Shown one piece after another: positions 36,701 through 49,400 of a DNA stretch of 64,000 bases. A program made the translations under genes and the position numbers. The notes below the pieces were generated by a model. The model had not been told where the DNA came from, did not search any database, and was given only the letters and a program-made list of their open reading frames with translations. Source of the DNA: Eledone cirrhosa (lineage: Eukaryota > Mollusca > Cephalopoda > Octopoda > Eledonidae); contig OZ024742.1 of assembly GCA_964016885.1 (NCBI GenBank), positions 232,501 through 296,500 on the forward strand, written 5' to 3'. The first letter of the stretch is position 1, and each line of letters starts with the position of its first letter.

Positions 36701-39030
36701 GGGATAGTTACACCGTGTTCTACCATAGAACTAGGGATAGTTACACCGTGTTCTACCATAGAACTAGAGATAGCTAAACAGTGTTCTACCATAGAACTAG
36801 GGATAGTTAAACCGTGTTATACCATAGAACTAGGCATAGTTAAACAGTTTTTTACCATAGAACTAGGCATAGTTAAACAGTTTTTTTACGATAGAACTAG
36901 GCATAGTTAAATCGTGTTCTACCATAGAACTAGGGGTAGTTAAACAGTTTTTACCATAGAACTAGGGATAATTAAACTGCTTTCTACCATAGAACTAGGG
37001 ATAGCTAAACTGTGTTCTACCATAGAACTAGGGATAGTTAATCTGTTTTTACCATAGAACTGGGCATAGTTAAACTGTTTTCTACCATAGAACTAGGGAT
37101 AGTTAAACAGTTTTCTACGATAGAACTAGGGATAGTTAAACCGTGTTCTACCATAGAACTAAGCATATTTAAACCGTGTTCTACCATAGAACTAGGGATA
37201 GTTAAAAATTGTTCTACCATAGTACTAGGGATAGTTAAACTGTTTTTACCATAGAACTGGGCATAGTTAAACTGTTTTTACCATAGAACTAAGCATAGTT
37301 AAACCGTGTTCTACCATAGAACTAGAGAGAGTTAAACCGTGTTCGACCATAGAACTAGGGATAGTTCAACCGTTGTCTACCATAGAAATAGGCATAGTTA
37401 AACCGTGTTCCACCATAGAACTAGGCATAGTTAAACAGTTTTTTACCATAGAACTAGGCATAGTTAAACAGTTTTTTATAATAGAAATAGGCATAGTTAA
37501 ACCGTGTTCTACAATAGAACAAGAAATAGTTAAATCGTGTTCTACCATATAACTAGGCATAGTTAAACAGTTTTTTTTACAATAGAACTAGGATAGTTAA
37601 ATAGTTTTCTACCATAGAATTAGGCATTGTTAAACAGTTTTCTACCATAAAACTAGGAATAGTTAAACCGTGTTCTACCATAGAACTAGGGATAGTTAAA
37701 CCGTGTTCTACCTTAGAACTAGGGATAGGTAAACCGTGTTCTACCATAGAACTAGGCATAGTTAAACAGTTTTCTGTCATAGAACTAGGCATAGTTAAAC
37801 TGTTTTCTACCATAGAACTAGGGATAGTTAAACAGTGTTCTACCATAGAACTAGGGATAGTTACACCGTGTTCTACCATAGAACTAGAGATAGCTAAACC
37901 GTGTTCTACCATAGAACTAGATAGTTAAACCGTGTTCTACCATAGAAATAGGGATAGTTAAACCGTGTTATACCATAGAACTAGGCATAGGTAAACAGTT
38001 TTCTACCATAGAACTAGGCACAGTTAAACAGTTTTTTACCATAGAACTAGGCATAGTTAAACAGTTTTTTTTTACAATAGAACTAGGCATAGTTAAACCG
38101 TGTTCTACCATAGAACTAGGGGTAGTTAAACTGTTTTTACCATAGAACTAGGGATAATTAAACTGTTTTATACCATAGAACTAGGGATAGTTAAACCGTG
38201 TTCTACCATAGAACTAGGGATAGTTAAACCGTGTTCTCCCATAGAACTAGGGATAGTTAAACTGTTTTATACCATAGAACTAGGCATAGTTAAACAGTTT
38301 TGTGTACTAGAATCAGGGATAGTTAAACAGTTTTCTTACATACAACTAGGGATAGCTAAACCGTGTTCTACCATAGAACTAGGGATAGTTAAACCGTGTT
38401 CTACCATAGAACTAGGGAGAGTTAAACTGTTCTACCATAGAACTAGGGATAGTTAAACAGTTTTCTACGATAGAACTAGGGAGAATTAAACAGTTTTTTA
38501 CCATAGAACTAGGCATAGTTAAACCGTGTTCTACCATAGAACTAGGCATAGTTAAACATTGTTCTACCATAGAACTAGGGATAGTTAAACCGTGTTCTAC
38601 CATAGAACTAGGGAGAGTTAAACTGTTCTACCATAGAACTAGGCATAGTTAAACCGTGTTCTATCATAGAACTAGGCATAGTTAAACAGTTTTTTTTACA
38701 ATAGAACTAGGATAGTTAAATAGTTTTCTACCATAGAATTAGGCATTGTTAAACAGTTTTCTACCATAAAACTAGGAATAGTTAAACCGTGTTCTACCAT
38801 AGAACTAGGGATAGTTAAACCGTGTTCTACCTTAGAACTAGGGATAGGTAAACCGTGTTCTACCATAGAACTAGGCATAGTTAAACAGTTTTCTGTCATA
38901 GAACTAGGCATAGTTAAACTGTTTTCTACCATAGAACTAGGGATAGTTAAACAGTGTTCTACCATAGAACTAGGGATAGTTACACCGTGTTCTACCATAG
39001 AACTAGAGATAGCTAAACCGTGTTCTACCA
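30780..39030. repeat. kilobase higher-order repeats (3382 and 2465 bp shifts)
   Basis: A block with the rare variants TAACTTAGAACTAGGGATAG and CATAGAACTAGAGAGAGTT appears near 31470, 34850 and 37315, shifted by 3382 and then 2465 bp. A block ending with ATCTGTTTTTACCATAGAAC appears near 31190, 34575 and 37040. Part of the same block is repeated near 38700. These shifts are nested, so blocks were copied with different end points. Confidence 0.85.
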
Positions 39031-39499
39031 TAGAACTAGATAGTTAAACCGTGTCCTACCATAGAAATAGGGACAGTTAAACCGTGTTATACCATAGAAC
39101 TAGGCATAGGTAAACAGTTTTCTACCATAGAACTAGGCATAGTTAAACAGTTTTTTACCATAGACCTAGGCATAGTTAAACAGTTTTTTTTACAATAGAA
39201 CTAGGCATAGTTAAACCGTGTTCTACCATAGAACTAGGGGTAGTTAAACTGTTTTTACCATAGAACTAGGGATAATTAAACTGTTTTATACCATAGAACT
39301 AGGGATAGTTAAACCGTGTTCTACCATAGAACTAGGGATAGTTAAACCGTGTTCTACCATAGAACTAGGGATAGTTACACCGTGTTCTACCATAGAACTA
39401 GAGATAGTTACACCGTGTTCTACCATAGAACTAGGGATAGTTACACCGTGTTCTACCATAGAACTAGGGATAGTTAAACCGTGTTCTACCATAGAACTA

Positions 39500-42400
39500 G
39501 GGATAGTTAAACCGTATTCTACTATAGAACTAGGGATAGTTAAACCGTATTCTACTATAGAACTAGGGATAGTTAAACCCTGTTCTACCATAGAACCAGG
39601 GATAGTTAAACCGTGTTCTACCATAGAACTAGGGATAGTTAAACCGTATTCTACCATAGAACTAGGGATAATTAAACCATGTTCTACCATAGAACTAGGC
39701 ATAGTTAAACCGTGTTCTACTATGGAACTAGGGATAGTTAAACCGTGTTCTACCATAGAACTAGGATAGTTAAACAGTTTTCTACCATAGAACTAGGGAT
39801 AGTTAAACAGTTTTCTACCATAGAACTAGGCTTTGTTAAACTGTTTTCTACCATAAAACTAGGCATAGTTTAGGGATAGTTAAACTGTTTTCTACTATAA
39901 ACTAGGCATAGTTTAGGGATAGTTAAATTGTTTTCTACCATAAAACTAGGCATAATTTAGGGATACTTATACCCTGTTCTACCATAGAACTAGGGATAGT
40001 TAAACCGTGTTCTACCATAGAACTAGGGATAGCTAAACCGTGTTCTAACATAGAACTAGGGATAGTTAAACCGTGTTCTACCATAGAACTAGGGATAGTT
40101 AAACAGTTTTCTATACTAGAAATAGGCATAGCTAAACCCTGTTCTACCATAGAACTAGGGATAGTTAAACCGTGTTCTACCATAGAACTAGGGATAGTTA
40201 AACCGTGTTCTACCATAGAACTAGAGATAGTTAAACAGTTTTCTACCATAGAACTACGCATAGTTAAACTGTTTTCTACCATAGAACTAGGGATAGTTAA
40301 ACTGTTTTCTACGATAGAAATAGGTATAATTAAATTGTTTTACCATAGACCTAGGGATAATTAAACCGTGTTCTACCATAGTACTAGGGATAGTTAAACC
40401 GTGTTCTACCAAAGAACTAGAGATAGCTAAACTGTTTTATACCATAGAACAAGGGATAGTTAAACCGTTTTCTACACTAGAACTAGGCATAGTTAAACCG
40501 TGTTCTCCCATAGAACTAGGGATAGTTAAACTGTTTTATACCATAGAACTAGGCATAGTTAAACAGTTTTGTGTACTAGAATCAGGGATAGTAAAACAGT
40601 TTTCTTACATACAACTAGGGATAGCTAAACCGTGTTCTACCATAGAACTAGGGATAGTTAAACTGTGTTCTACCATAGAACTAGGGAGAGTTAAACTGTT
40701 CTACCATAGAACTAGGGATAGTTAAACAGTTTTCTACGATAGAACTTGGGAGAATTTAACAGTTTTTTACCATAGAACTAGGCATAGTTAAACCGTGTTC
40801 TACCATAGAACTAGGCATAGTTAAACATTGTTCTACCATAGAACTAGGGATAGTTAAACCGTGTTCTACCATAGAACTAGGGAGAGTTAAACTGTTCTAC
40901 CATAGAACTAGGCATAGTTAAACCGTGTTGTACCATAGAACTAGGCATAGTTAAACATTTTTCTACCATAGAACTAGGCATAGTTAAACAGTTTTCTACC
41001 ATAGAACTAGGCATAGTTAAACAGTTTTCTACCATAGAACTAGGGAGAGTTAAACAGTTTTTTACCATAGAAATAGGCATAGTTAAACAGTGTTCTACCA
41101 TAGAACTAAGGATAGTTAAACCGTTTTCTACCATAGAACTAAGGATAGTCAAACCGTTTTCTACCATAGAACTCGGCATAGCTAAACCGTGTTCTACCAT
41201 AGAACTAGGGATAGTTAAACTGTTTTCTACTATATAACTAGGGATAGCTAAACCGTTTTCTACCATAGGACTAGGCATAGCTAAACCGTTTTCTACCATA
41301 GAATTAGGGATAGTTAAACCGTGTTCTACCATAGAATTAGGGATAGTTAAACCGTGTTCTACCATAGAACTAGGGATAGTTAAACCGCGTTCTACCATAG
41401 AACTCTGGGATAGGTAAACCGTTCTACCAGAGAACTAGGGATAGGTAAACCGTTCTACCATAGATCAAGGCATAGTTAAACCGTGTTCTACCATAGAACT
41501 CGGCATACCTAAACCGTGTTCTACCATAGAACTCGGCATACCTAAACCGTGTTCTACCATAGAACTAGGCATAGTTAATCAGTTCTACCATAGAACTAGG
41601 GATAGTTAAACCGTGTTCTACCATAGAACTAGGGATAGTTAAACCGTGTTCTACCATAGAACTAGGGATAGTTAAACCGTGTTCTACCATAGAACTAGGG
41701 ATAGTTAAACCGTGTTCTACCATACAACTAGGCATAGTTAAACCGTGTTCTACCATAGAACTAGGCATAGTTAAACTGTTTTCTACCATAGAACTAGGGA
41801 TAGTTAAACTGTTTTCTACGATAGAAATAGGTATAGTTAATTTGTTTTTACCACAGACCTAGGGGTAGTTAAACAGTTTTCTACCATAGAACTAGGGATA
41901 GTTAAACCGTGTTCTACCATAGAACTAGGGATAGCTAAACCGTGTTCTACCATAGAACTAAGGATAGTTAAACCGTGTTCTACCATAGAACTAAGGATAG
42001 TTAAACCGTTTTCTACCATAGAACTAAGGATAGTTAAACCGTTTTCTACCATAGAACTAAGGATAGTTAAACCGTTTTCTACCATAGAACTAAGGATAGT
42101 TAAACCGTTTTCTACCATAGAACTCGGCATAGCTAAACCGTGTTCTACCATAGAACTAGGGATAGTTAAACCGTTTTCTACTATATAACTAGGGATAGCT
42201 AAACCGTTTTCTACCATAGAACTAGGCATAGCTAAACCGTTTTCTACCATAGAACTAGGCATAGTTAAACCGTATTCTACTATAGAACTAGGGATAGTTA
42301 AACCGTATTCTACTATAGAACTAGGGATAGTTAAACCCTGTTCTACCATAGAACCAGGGATAGTTAAACCGTGTTCTACCATAGAACTAGGGATAGTTAA

Positions 42401-45400
42401 ACCGTATTCTACCATAGAACTAGGGATAATTAAACCATGTTCTACCATAGAACTAGGCATAGTTAAACCGTGTTCTACTATGGAACTAGGGATAGTTAAA
42501 CCGTGTTCTACCATAGAACTAGGATAGTTAAACAGTTTTCTACCATAGAACTAGGGATAGTTAAACAGTTTTCTACCATAGAACTAGGCTTTGTTAAACT
42601 GTTTTCTACCATAAAACTAGGCATAGTTTAGGGATAGTTAAACTGTTTTCTACTATAAACTAGGCATAGTTTAGGGATAGTTAAATTGTTTTCTACCATA
42701 AAACTAGGCATAATTTAGGGATACTTATACCCTGTTCTACCATAGAACTAGGGATAGTTAAACCGTGTTCTACCATAGAACTAGGGATAGCTAAACCGTG
42801 TTCTAACATAGAACTAGGGATAGTTAAACCGTGTTCTACCATAGAACTAGGGATAGTTAAACAGTTTTCTATACTAGAAATAGGCATAGCTAAACCCTGT
42901 TCTACCATAGAACTAGGGATAGTTAAACCGTGTTCTACCATAGAACTAGGGATAGTTAAACCGTGTTCTACCATAGAACTAGAGATAGTTAAACAGTTTT
43001 CTACCATAGAACTACGCATAGTTAAACTGTTTTCTACCATAGAACTAGGGATAGTTAAACTGTTTTCTACGATAGAAATAGGTATAATTAAATTGTTTTA
43101 CCATAGACCTAGGGATAATTAAACCGTGTTCTACCATAGTACTAGGGATAGTTAAACCGTGTTCTACCAAAGAACTAGAGATAGCTAAACTGTTTTATAC
43201 CATAGAACAAGGGATAGTTAAACCGTTTTCTACACTAGAACTAGGCATAGTTAAACCGTGTTCTCCCATAGAACTAGGGATTGTTAAACTGTTTTATACC
43301 ATAGAACTAGGCATAGTTAAACAGTTTTGTGTACTAGAATCAGGGATAGTTAAACAGTTTTCTTACATACAACTAGGGATAGCTAAACCGTGTTCTACCA
43401 TAGAACTAGGGATAGTTAAACTGTGTTCTACCATAGAACTAGGGAGAGTTAAACTGTTCTACCATAGAACTAGGGATAGTTAAACAGTTTTCTACGATAG
43501 AACTAGGAAGAATTAAACAGTTTTTTACCATAGAACTAGGCATAGTTAAACCGTGTTCTACCATAGAACTAGGCATAGTTAAACATTGTTCTACCATAGA
43601 ACTAGGGATAGTTAAACCGTGTTCGACCATAGAACTAGGGAGAGTTAAACTGTTCTACCATAGAACTAGGCATAGTTAAACCGTGTTGTACCATAGAACT
43701 AGGCATAGTTAAACATTTTTCTACCATAGAACTAGGCATAGTTAAACAGTTTTCTACCATAGAACTAGGCATAGTTAAACAGTTTTCTACCATAGAACTA
43801 GGGAGAGTTAAACAGTTTTTTACCATAGAAATAGGCATAGTTAAACAGTGTTCTACCATAGAACTAGGGATAGTTAAACCGTGTTCTACCATAGAACTAA
43901 GGATAGTCAAACCGTTTTCTACCATAGAACTCGGCATAGCTAAACCGTGTTCTACCATAGAACTAGGGATAGTTAAACTGTTTTCTACTATATAACTAGG
44001 GATAGCTAAACCGTTTTCTACCATAGGACTAGGCATAGCTAAACCGTTTTCTACCATAGAATTAGGGATAGTTAAACCGTGTTCTACCATAGAATTAGGG
44101 ATAGTTAAACCGTGTTCTACCATAGAACTAGGGATAGTTAAACCGTGTTCTACCATAGAACTCTGGGATAGGTAAACCGTTCTACCATAGAACTAGGGAT
44201 AGGTAAACCGTTCTACCATAGATCAAGGCATAGTTAAACCGTGTTCTACCATAGAACTCGGCATACCTAAACCGTGTTCTACCATAGAACTAGGCATAGT
44301 TAATCAGTTCTACCATAGAACTAGGGATAGTTAAACCGTGTTCTACCATAGAACTAGGGATAGTTAAACCGTGTTCTACCATAGAACTAGGGATAGTTAA
44401 ACCGTGTTCTACCATAGAACTAGGGATAGTTAAACCGTGTTCTACCATAGAACTAGGGATAGTTAAACCGTGTTCTACCATACAACTAGGCATAGTTAAA
44501 CCGTGTTCTACCATAGAACTAGGCATAGTTAAACTGTTTTCTACCATAGAACTAGGGATAGTTAAACTGTTTTCTACGATAGAAATAGGTATAGTTAATT
44601 TGTTTTTACCACAGACCTAGGGGTAGTTAAACAGTTTTCTACCATAGAACTAGGGATAGTTAAACCGTGTTCTACCATAGAACTAGGGATAGCTAAACCG
44701 TGTTCTACCATAGAACTAAGGATAGTTAAACCGTGTTCTACCATAGAACTAAGGATAGTTAAACCGTTTTCTACCATAGAACTAAGGATAGTTAAACCGT
44801 TTTCTACCATAGAACTAAGGATAGTTAAACCGTTTTCTACCATAGAACTAAGGATAGTTAAACCGTTTTCTACCATAGAACTCGGCATAGCTAAACCGTG
44901 TTCTACCATAGAACTAGGGATAGTTAAACCGTTTTCTACTATATAACTAGGGATAGCTAAACCGTTTTCTACCATAGAACTAGGCATAGCTAAACCGTTT
45001 ACTACCATAGAACTAGGCATAGTTAAACCGTATTCTACTATAGAACTAGGGATAGTTAAACCGTATTCTACTATAGAACTAGGGATAGTTAAACCCTGTT
45101 CTACCATAGAACCAGGGATAGTTAAACCGTGTTCTACCATAGAACTAGGGATAGTTAAACCGTATTCTACCATAGAACTAGGGATAATTAAACCATGTTC
45201 TACCATAGAACTAGGCATAGTTAAACCGTGTTCTACTATGGAACTAGGGATAGTTAAACCGTGTTCTACCATAGAACTAGGATAGTTAAACAGTTTTCTA
45301 CCATAGAACTAGGGATAGTTAAACAGTTTTCTACCATAGAACTAGGCTTTGTTAAACTGTTTTCTACCATAAAACTAGGCATAGTTTAGGGATAGTTAAA

Positions 45401-48400
45401 CTGTTTTCTACTATAAACTAGGCATAGTTTAGGGATAGTTAAATTGTTTTCTACCATAAAACTAGGCATAATTTAGGGATACTTATACCCTGTTCTACCA
45501 TAGAACTAGGGATAGTTAAACCGTGTTCTACCATAGAACTAGGGATAGCTAAACCGTGTTCTAACATAGAACTAGGGATAGTTAAACCGTGTTCTACCAT
45601 AGAACTAGGGATAGTTAAACAGTTTTCTATACTAGAAATAGGCATAGCTAAACCCTGTTCTACCATAGAACTAGGGATAGTTAAACCGTGTTCTACCATA
45701 GAACTAGGGATAGTTAAACCGTGTTCTACCATAGAACTAGAGATAGTTAAACAGTTTTCTACCATAGAACTACGCATAGTTAAACTGTTTTCTACCATAG
45801 AACTAGGGATAGTTAAACTGTTTTCTACGATAGAAATAGGTATAATTAAATTGTTTTACCATAGACCTAGGGATAATTAAACCGTGTTCTACCATAGTAC
45901 TAGGGATAGTTAAACCGTGTTCTACCAAAGAACTAGAGATAGCTAAACTGTTTTATACCATAGAACAAGGGATAGTTAAACCGTTTTCTACACTAGAACT
46001 AGGCATAGTTAAACCGTGTTCTCCCATAGAACTAGGGATTGTTAAACTGTTTTATACCATAGAACTAGGCATAGTTAAACAGTTTTGTGTACTAGAATCA
46101 GGGATAGTTAAACAGTTTTCTTACATACAACTAGGGATAGCTAAACCGTGTTCTACCATAGAACTAGGGATAGTTAAACTGTGTTCTACCATAGAACTAG
46201 GGAGAGTTAAACTGTTCTACCACAGAACTAGGGATAGTTAAACAGTTTTCTACGATAGAACTAGGGAGAATTAAACAGTTTTTTACCATAGAACTAGGCA
46301 TAGTTAAACCGTGTTCTACCATAGAACTAGGCATAGTTAAACATTGTTCTACCATAGAACTAGGGATAGTTAAACCGTGTTCGACCATAGAACTAGGGAG
46401 AGTTAAACTGTTCTACCATAGAACTAGGCATAGTTAAACCGTGTTGTACCATAGAACTAGGCATAGTTAAACATTTTTCTACCATAGAACTAGGCATAGT
46501 TAAACAGTTTTCTACCATATAACTAGGCATAGTTAAACAGTTTTCTACCATAGAACTAGGGAGAGTTAAACAGTTTTTTACCATAGAAATAGGCATAGTT
46601 AAACAGTGTTCTACCATAGAACTAGGGATAGTTAAACCGTGTTCTACCATAGAACTAAGGATAGTCAAACCGTTTTCTACCATAGAACTCGGCATAGCTA
46701 AACCGTGTTCTACCATAGAACTAGGGATAGTTAAACTGTTTTCTACTATATAACTAGGGATAGCTAAACCGTTTTCTACCATAGGACTAGGCATAGCTAA
46801 ACCGTTTTCTACCATAGAATTAGGGATAGTTAAACCGTGTTCTACCATAGAATTAGGGATAGTTAAACCGTGTTCTACCATAGAACTAGGGATAGTTAAA
46901 CCGTGTTCTACCATAGAACTCTGGGATAGGTAAACCGTTCTACCATAGAACTAGGGATAGGTAAACCGTTCTACCATAGATCAAGGCATAGTTAAACCGT
47001 GTTCTACCATAGAACTCGGCATACCTAAACCGTGTTCTACCATAGAACTAGGCATAGTTAATCAGTTCTACCATAGAACTAGGGATAGTTAAACCGTGTT
47101 CTACCATAGAACTAGGGATAGTTAAACCGTGTTCTACCATAGAACTAGGGATAGTTAAACCATGTTCTACCATAGAACTAAGGATAGTTAAACCGTTTTC
47201 TACCATAGAACTAAGGATAGTTAAACCGTTTTCTACCATAGAACTAAGGATAGTTAAACCGTTTTCTACCATAGAACTAAGGATAGTTAAACCGTTTTCT
47301 ACCATAGAACTCGGCATAGCTAAACCGTGTTCTACCATAGAACTAGGGATAGTTAAACCGTTTTCTACTATATAACTAGGGATAGCTAAACCGTTTTCTA
47401 CCATAGAACTAGGCATAGCTAAACCGTTTTCTACCATAGAACTAGGCATAGTTAAACCGTATTCTACTATAGAACTAGGGATAGTTAAACCGTATTCTAC
47501 TATAGAACTAGGGATAGTTAAACCCTGTTCTACCATAGAACCAGGGATAGTTAAACCGTGTTCTACCATAGAACTAGGGATAGTTAAACCGTATTCTACC
47601 ATAGAACTAGGGATAATTAAACCATGTTCTACCATAGAACTAGGCATAGTTAAACCGTGTTCTACTATGGAACTAGGGATAGTTAAACCGTGTTCTACCA
47701 TAGAACTAGGATAGTTAAACAGTTTTCTACCATAGAACTAGGGATAGTTAAACAGTTTTCTACCATAGAACTAGGCTTTGTTAAACTGTTTTCTACCATA
47801 AAACTAGGCATAGTTTAGGGATAGTTAAACTGTTTTCTACTATAAACTAGGCATAGTTTAGGGATAGTTAAATTGTTTTCTACCATAAAACTAGGCATAA
47901 TTGAGGGATACTTATACCCTGCTCTACCATAGAACTAGGGATAGTTAAACCGTGTTCTACCATAGAACTAGGGATAGCTAAACCGTGTTCTAACATAGAA
48001 CTAGGGATAGTTAAACCGTGTTCTACCATAGAACTAGGGATAGTTAAACAGTTTTCTATACTAGAAATAGGCATAGCTAAACCCTGTTCTACCATAGAAC
48101 TAGGGATAGTTAAACCGTGTTCTACCATAGAACTAGGGATAGTTAAACCGTGTTCTACCATAGAACTAGAGATAGTTAAACAGTTTTCTACCATAGAACT
48201 ACGCATAGTTAAACTGTTTTCTACCATAGAACTAGGGATAGTTAAACCGTGTTCTACCATAGAACTAGGGATAGCTAAACCGTGTTCTACCATAGAACTA
48301 AGGATAGTTAAACCGTGTTCTACCATAGAACTAAGGATAGTTAAACCGTTTTCTACCATAGAACTAAGGATAGTTAAACCGTTTTCTACCATAGAACTAA

Positions 48401-49400
48401 GGATAGTTAAACCGTTTTCTACCATAGAACTAAGGATAGTTAAACCGTTTTCTACCATAGAACTCGGCATAGCTAAACCGTGTTCTACCATAGAACTAGG
48501 GATAGTTAAACCGTTTTCTACTATATAACTAGGGATAGCTAAACCGTTTTCTACCATAGAACTAGGCATAGCTAAACCGTTTTCTACCATAGAACTAGGC
48601 ATAGTTAAACCGTATTCTACTATAGAACTAGGGATAGTTAAACCGTATTCTACTATAGAACTAGGGATAGTTAAACCCTGTTCTACCATAGAACCAGGGA
48701 TAGTTAAACCGTGTTCTACCATAGAACTAGGGATAGTTAAACCGTATTCTACCATAGAACTAGGGATAATTAAACCATGTTCTACCATAGAACTAGGCAT
48801 AGTTAAACCGTGTTCTACTATGGAACTAGGGATAGTTAAACCGTGTTCTACCATAGAACTAGGATAGTTAAACAGTTTTCTACCATAGAACTAGGGATAG
48901 TTAAACAGTTTTCTACCATAGAACTAGGCTTTGTTAAACTGTTTTCTACCATAAAACTAGGCATAGTTTAGGGATAGTTAAACTGTTTTCTACTATAAAC
49001 TAGGCATAGTTTAGGGATAGTTAAATTGTTTTCTACCATAAAACTAGGCATAATTGAGGGATACTTATACCCTGCTCTACCATAGAACTAGGGATAGTTA
49101 AACCGTGTTCTACCATAGAACTAGGGATAGCTAAACCGTGTTCTAACATAGAACTAGGGATAGTTAAACCGTGTTCTACCATAGAACTAGGGATAGTTAA
49201 ACAGTTTTCTATACTAGAAATAGGCATAGCTAAACCCTGTTCTACCATAGAACTAGGGATAGTTAAACCGTGTTCTACCATAGAACTAGGGATAGTTAAA
49301 CCGTGTTCTACCATAGAACTAGAGATAGTTAAACAGTTTTCTACCATAGAACTACGCATAGTTAAACTGTTTTCTACCATAGAACTAGGGATAGTTAAAC
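39500..49400. repeat. 2758-bp higher-order repeat, three shifts, last copy rearranged
   Basis: The block with CATAATTTAGGGATACTTAT lies near 39950, 42710 and 45467, shifted by exactly 2758 bp each time. A variant CATAATTGAGGGATACTTAT appears near 47895 and 49050, 1153 bp apart. The A-to-G-like change is shared by the last two copies only, so those two derive from one another. Confidence 0.88.
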
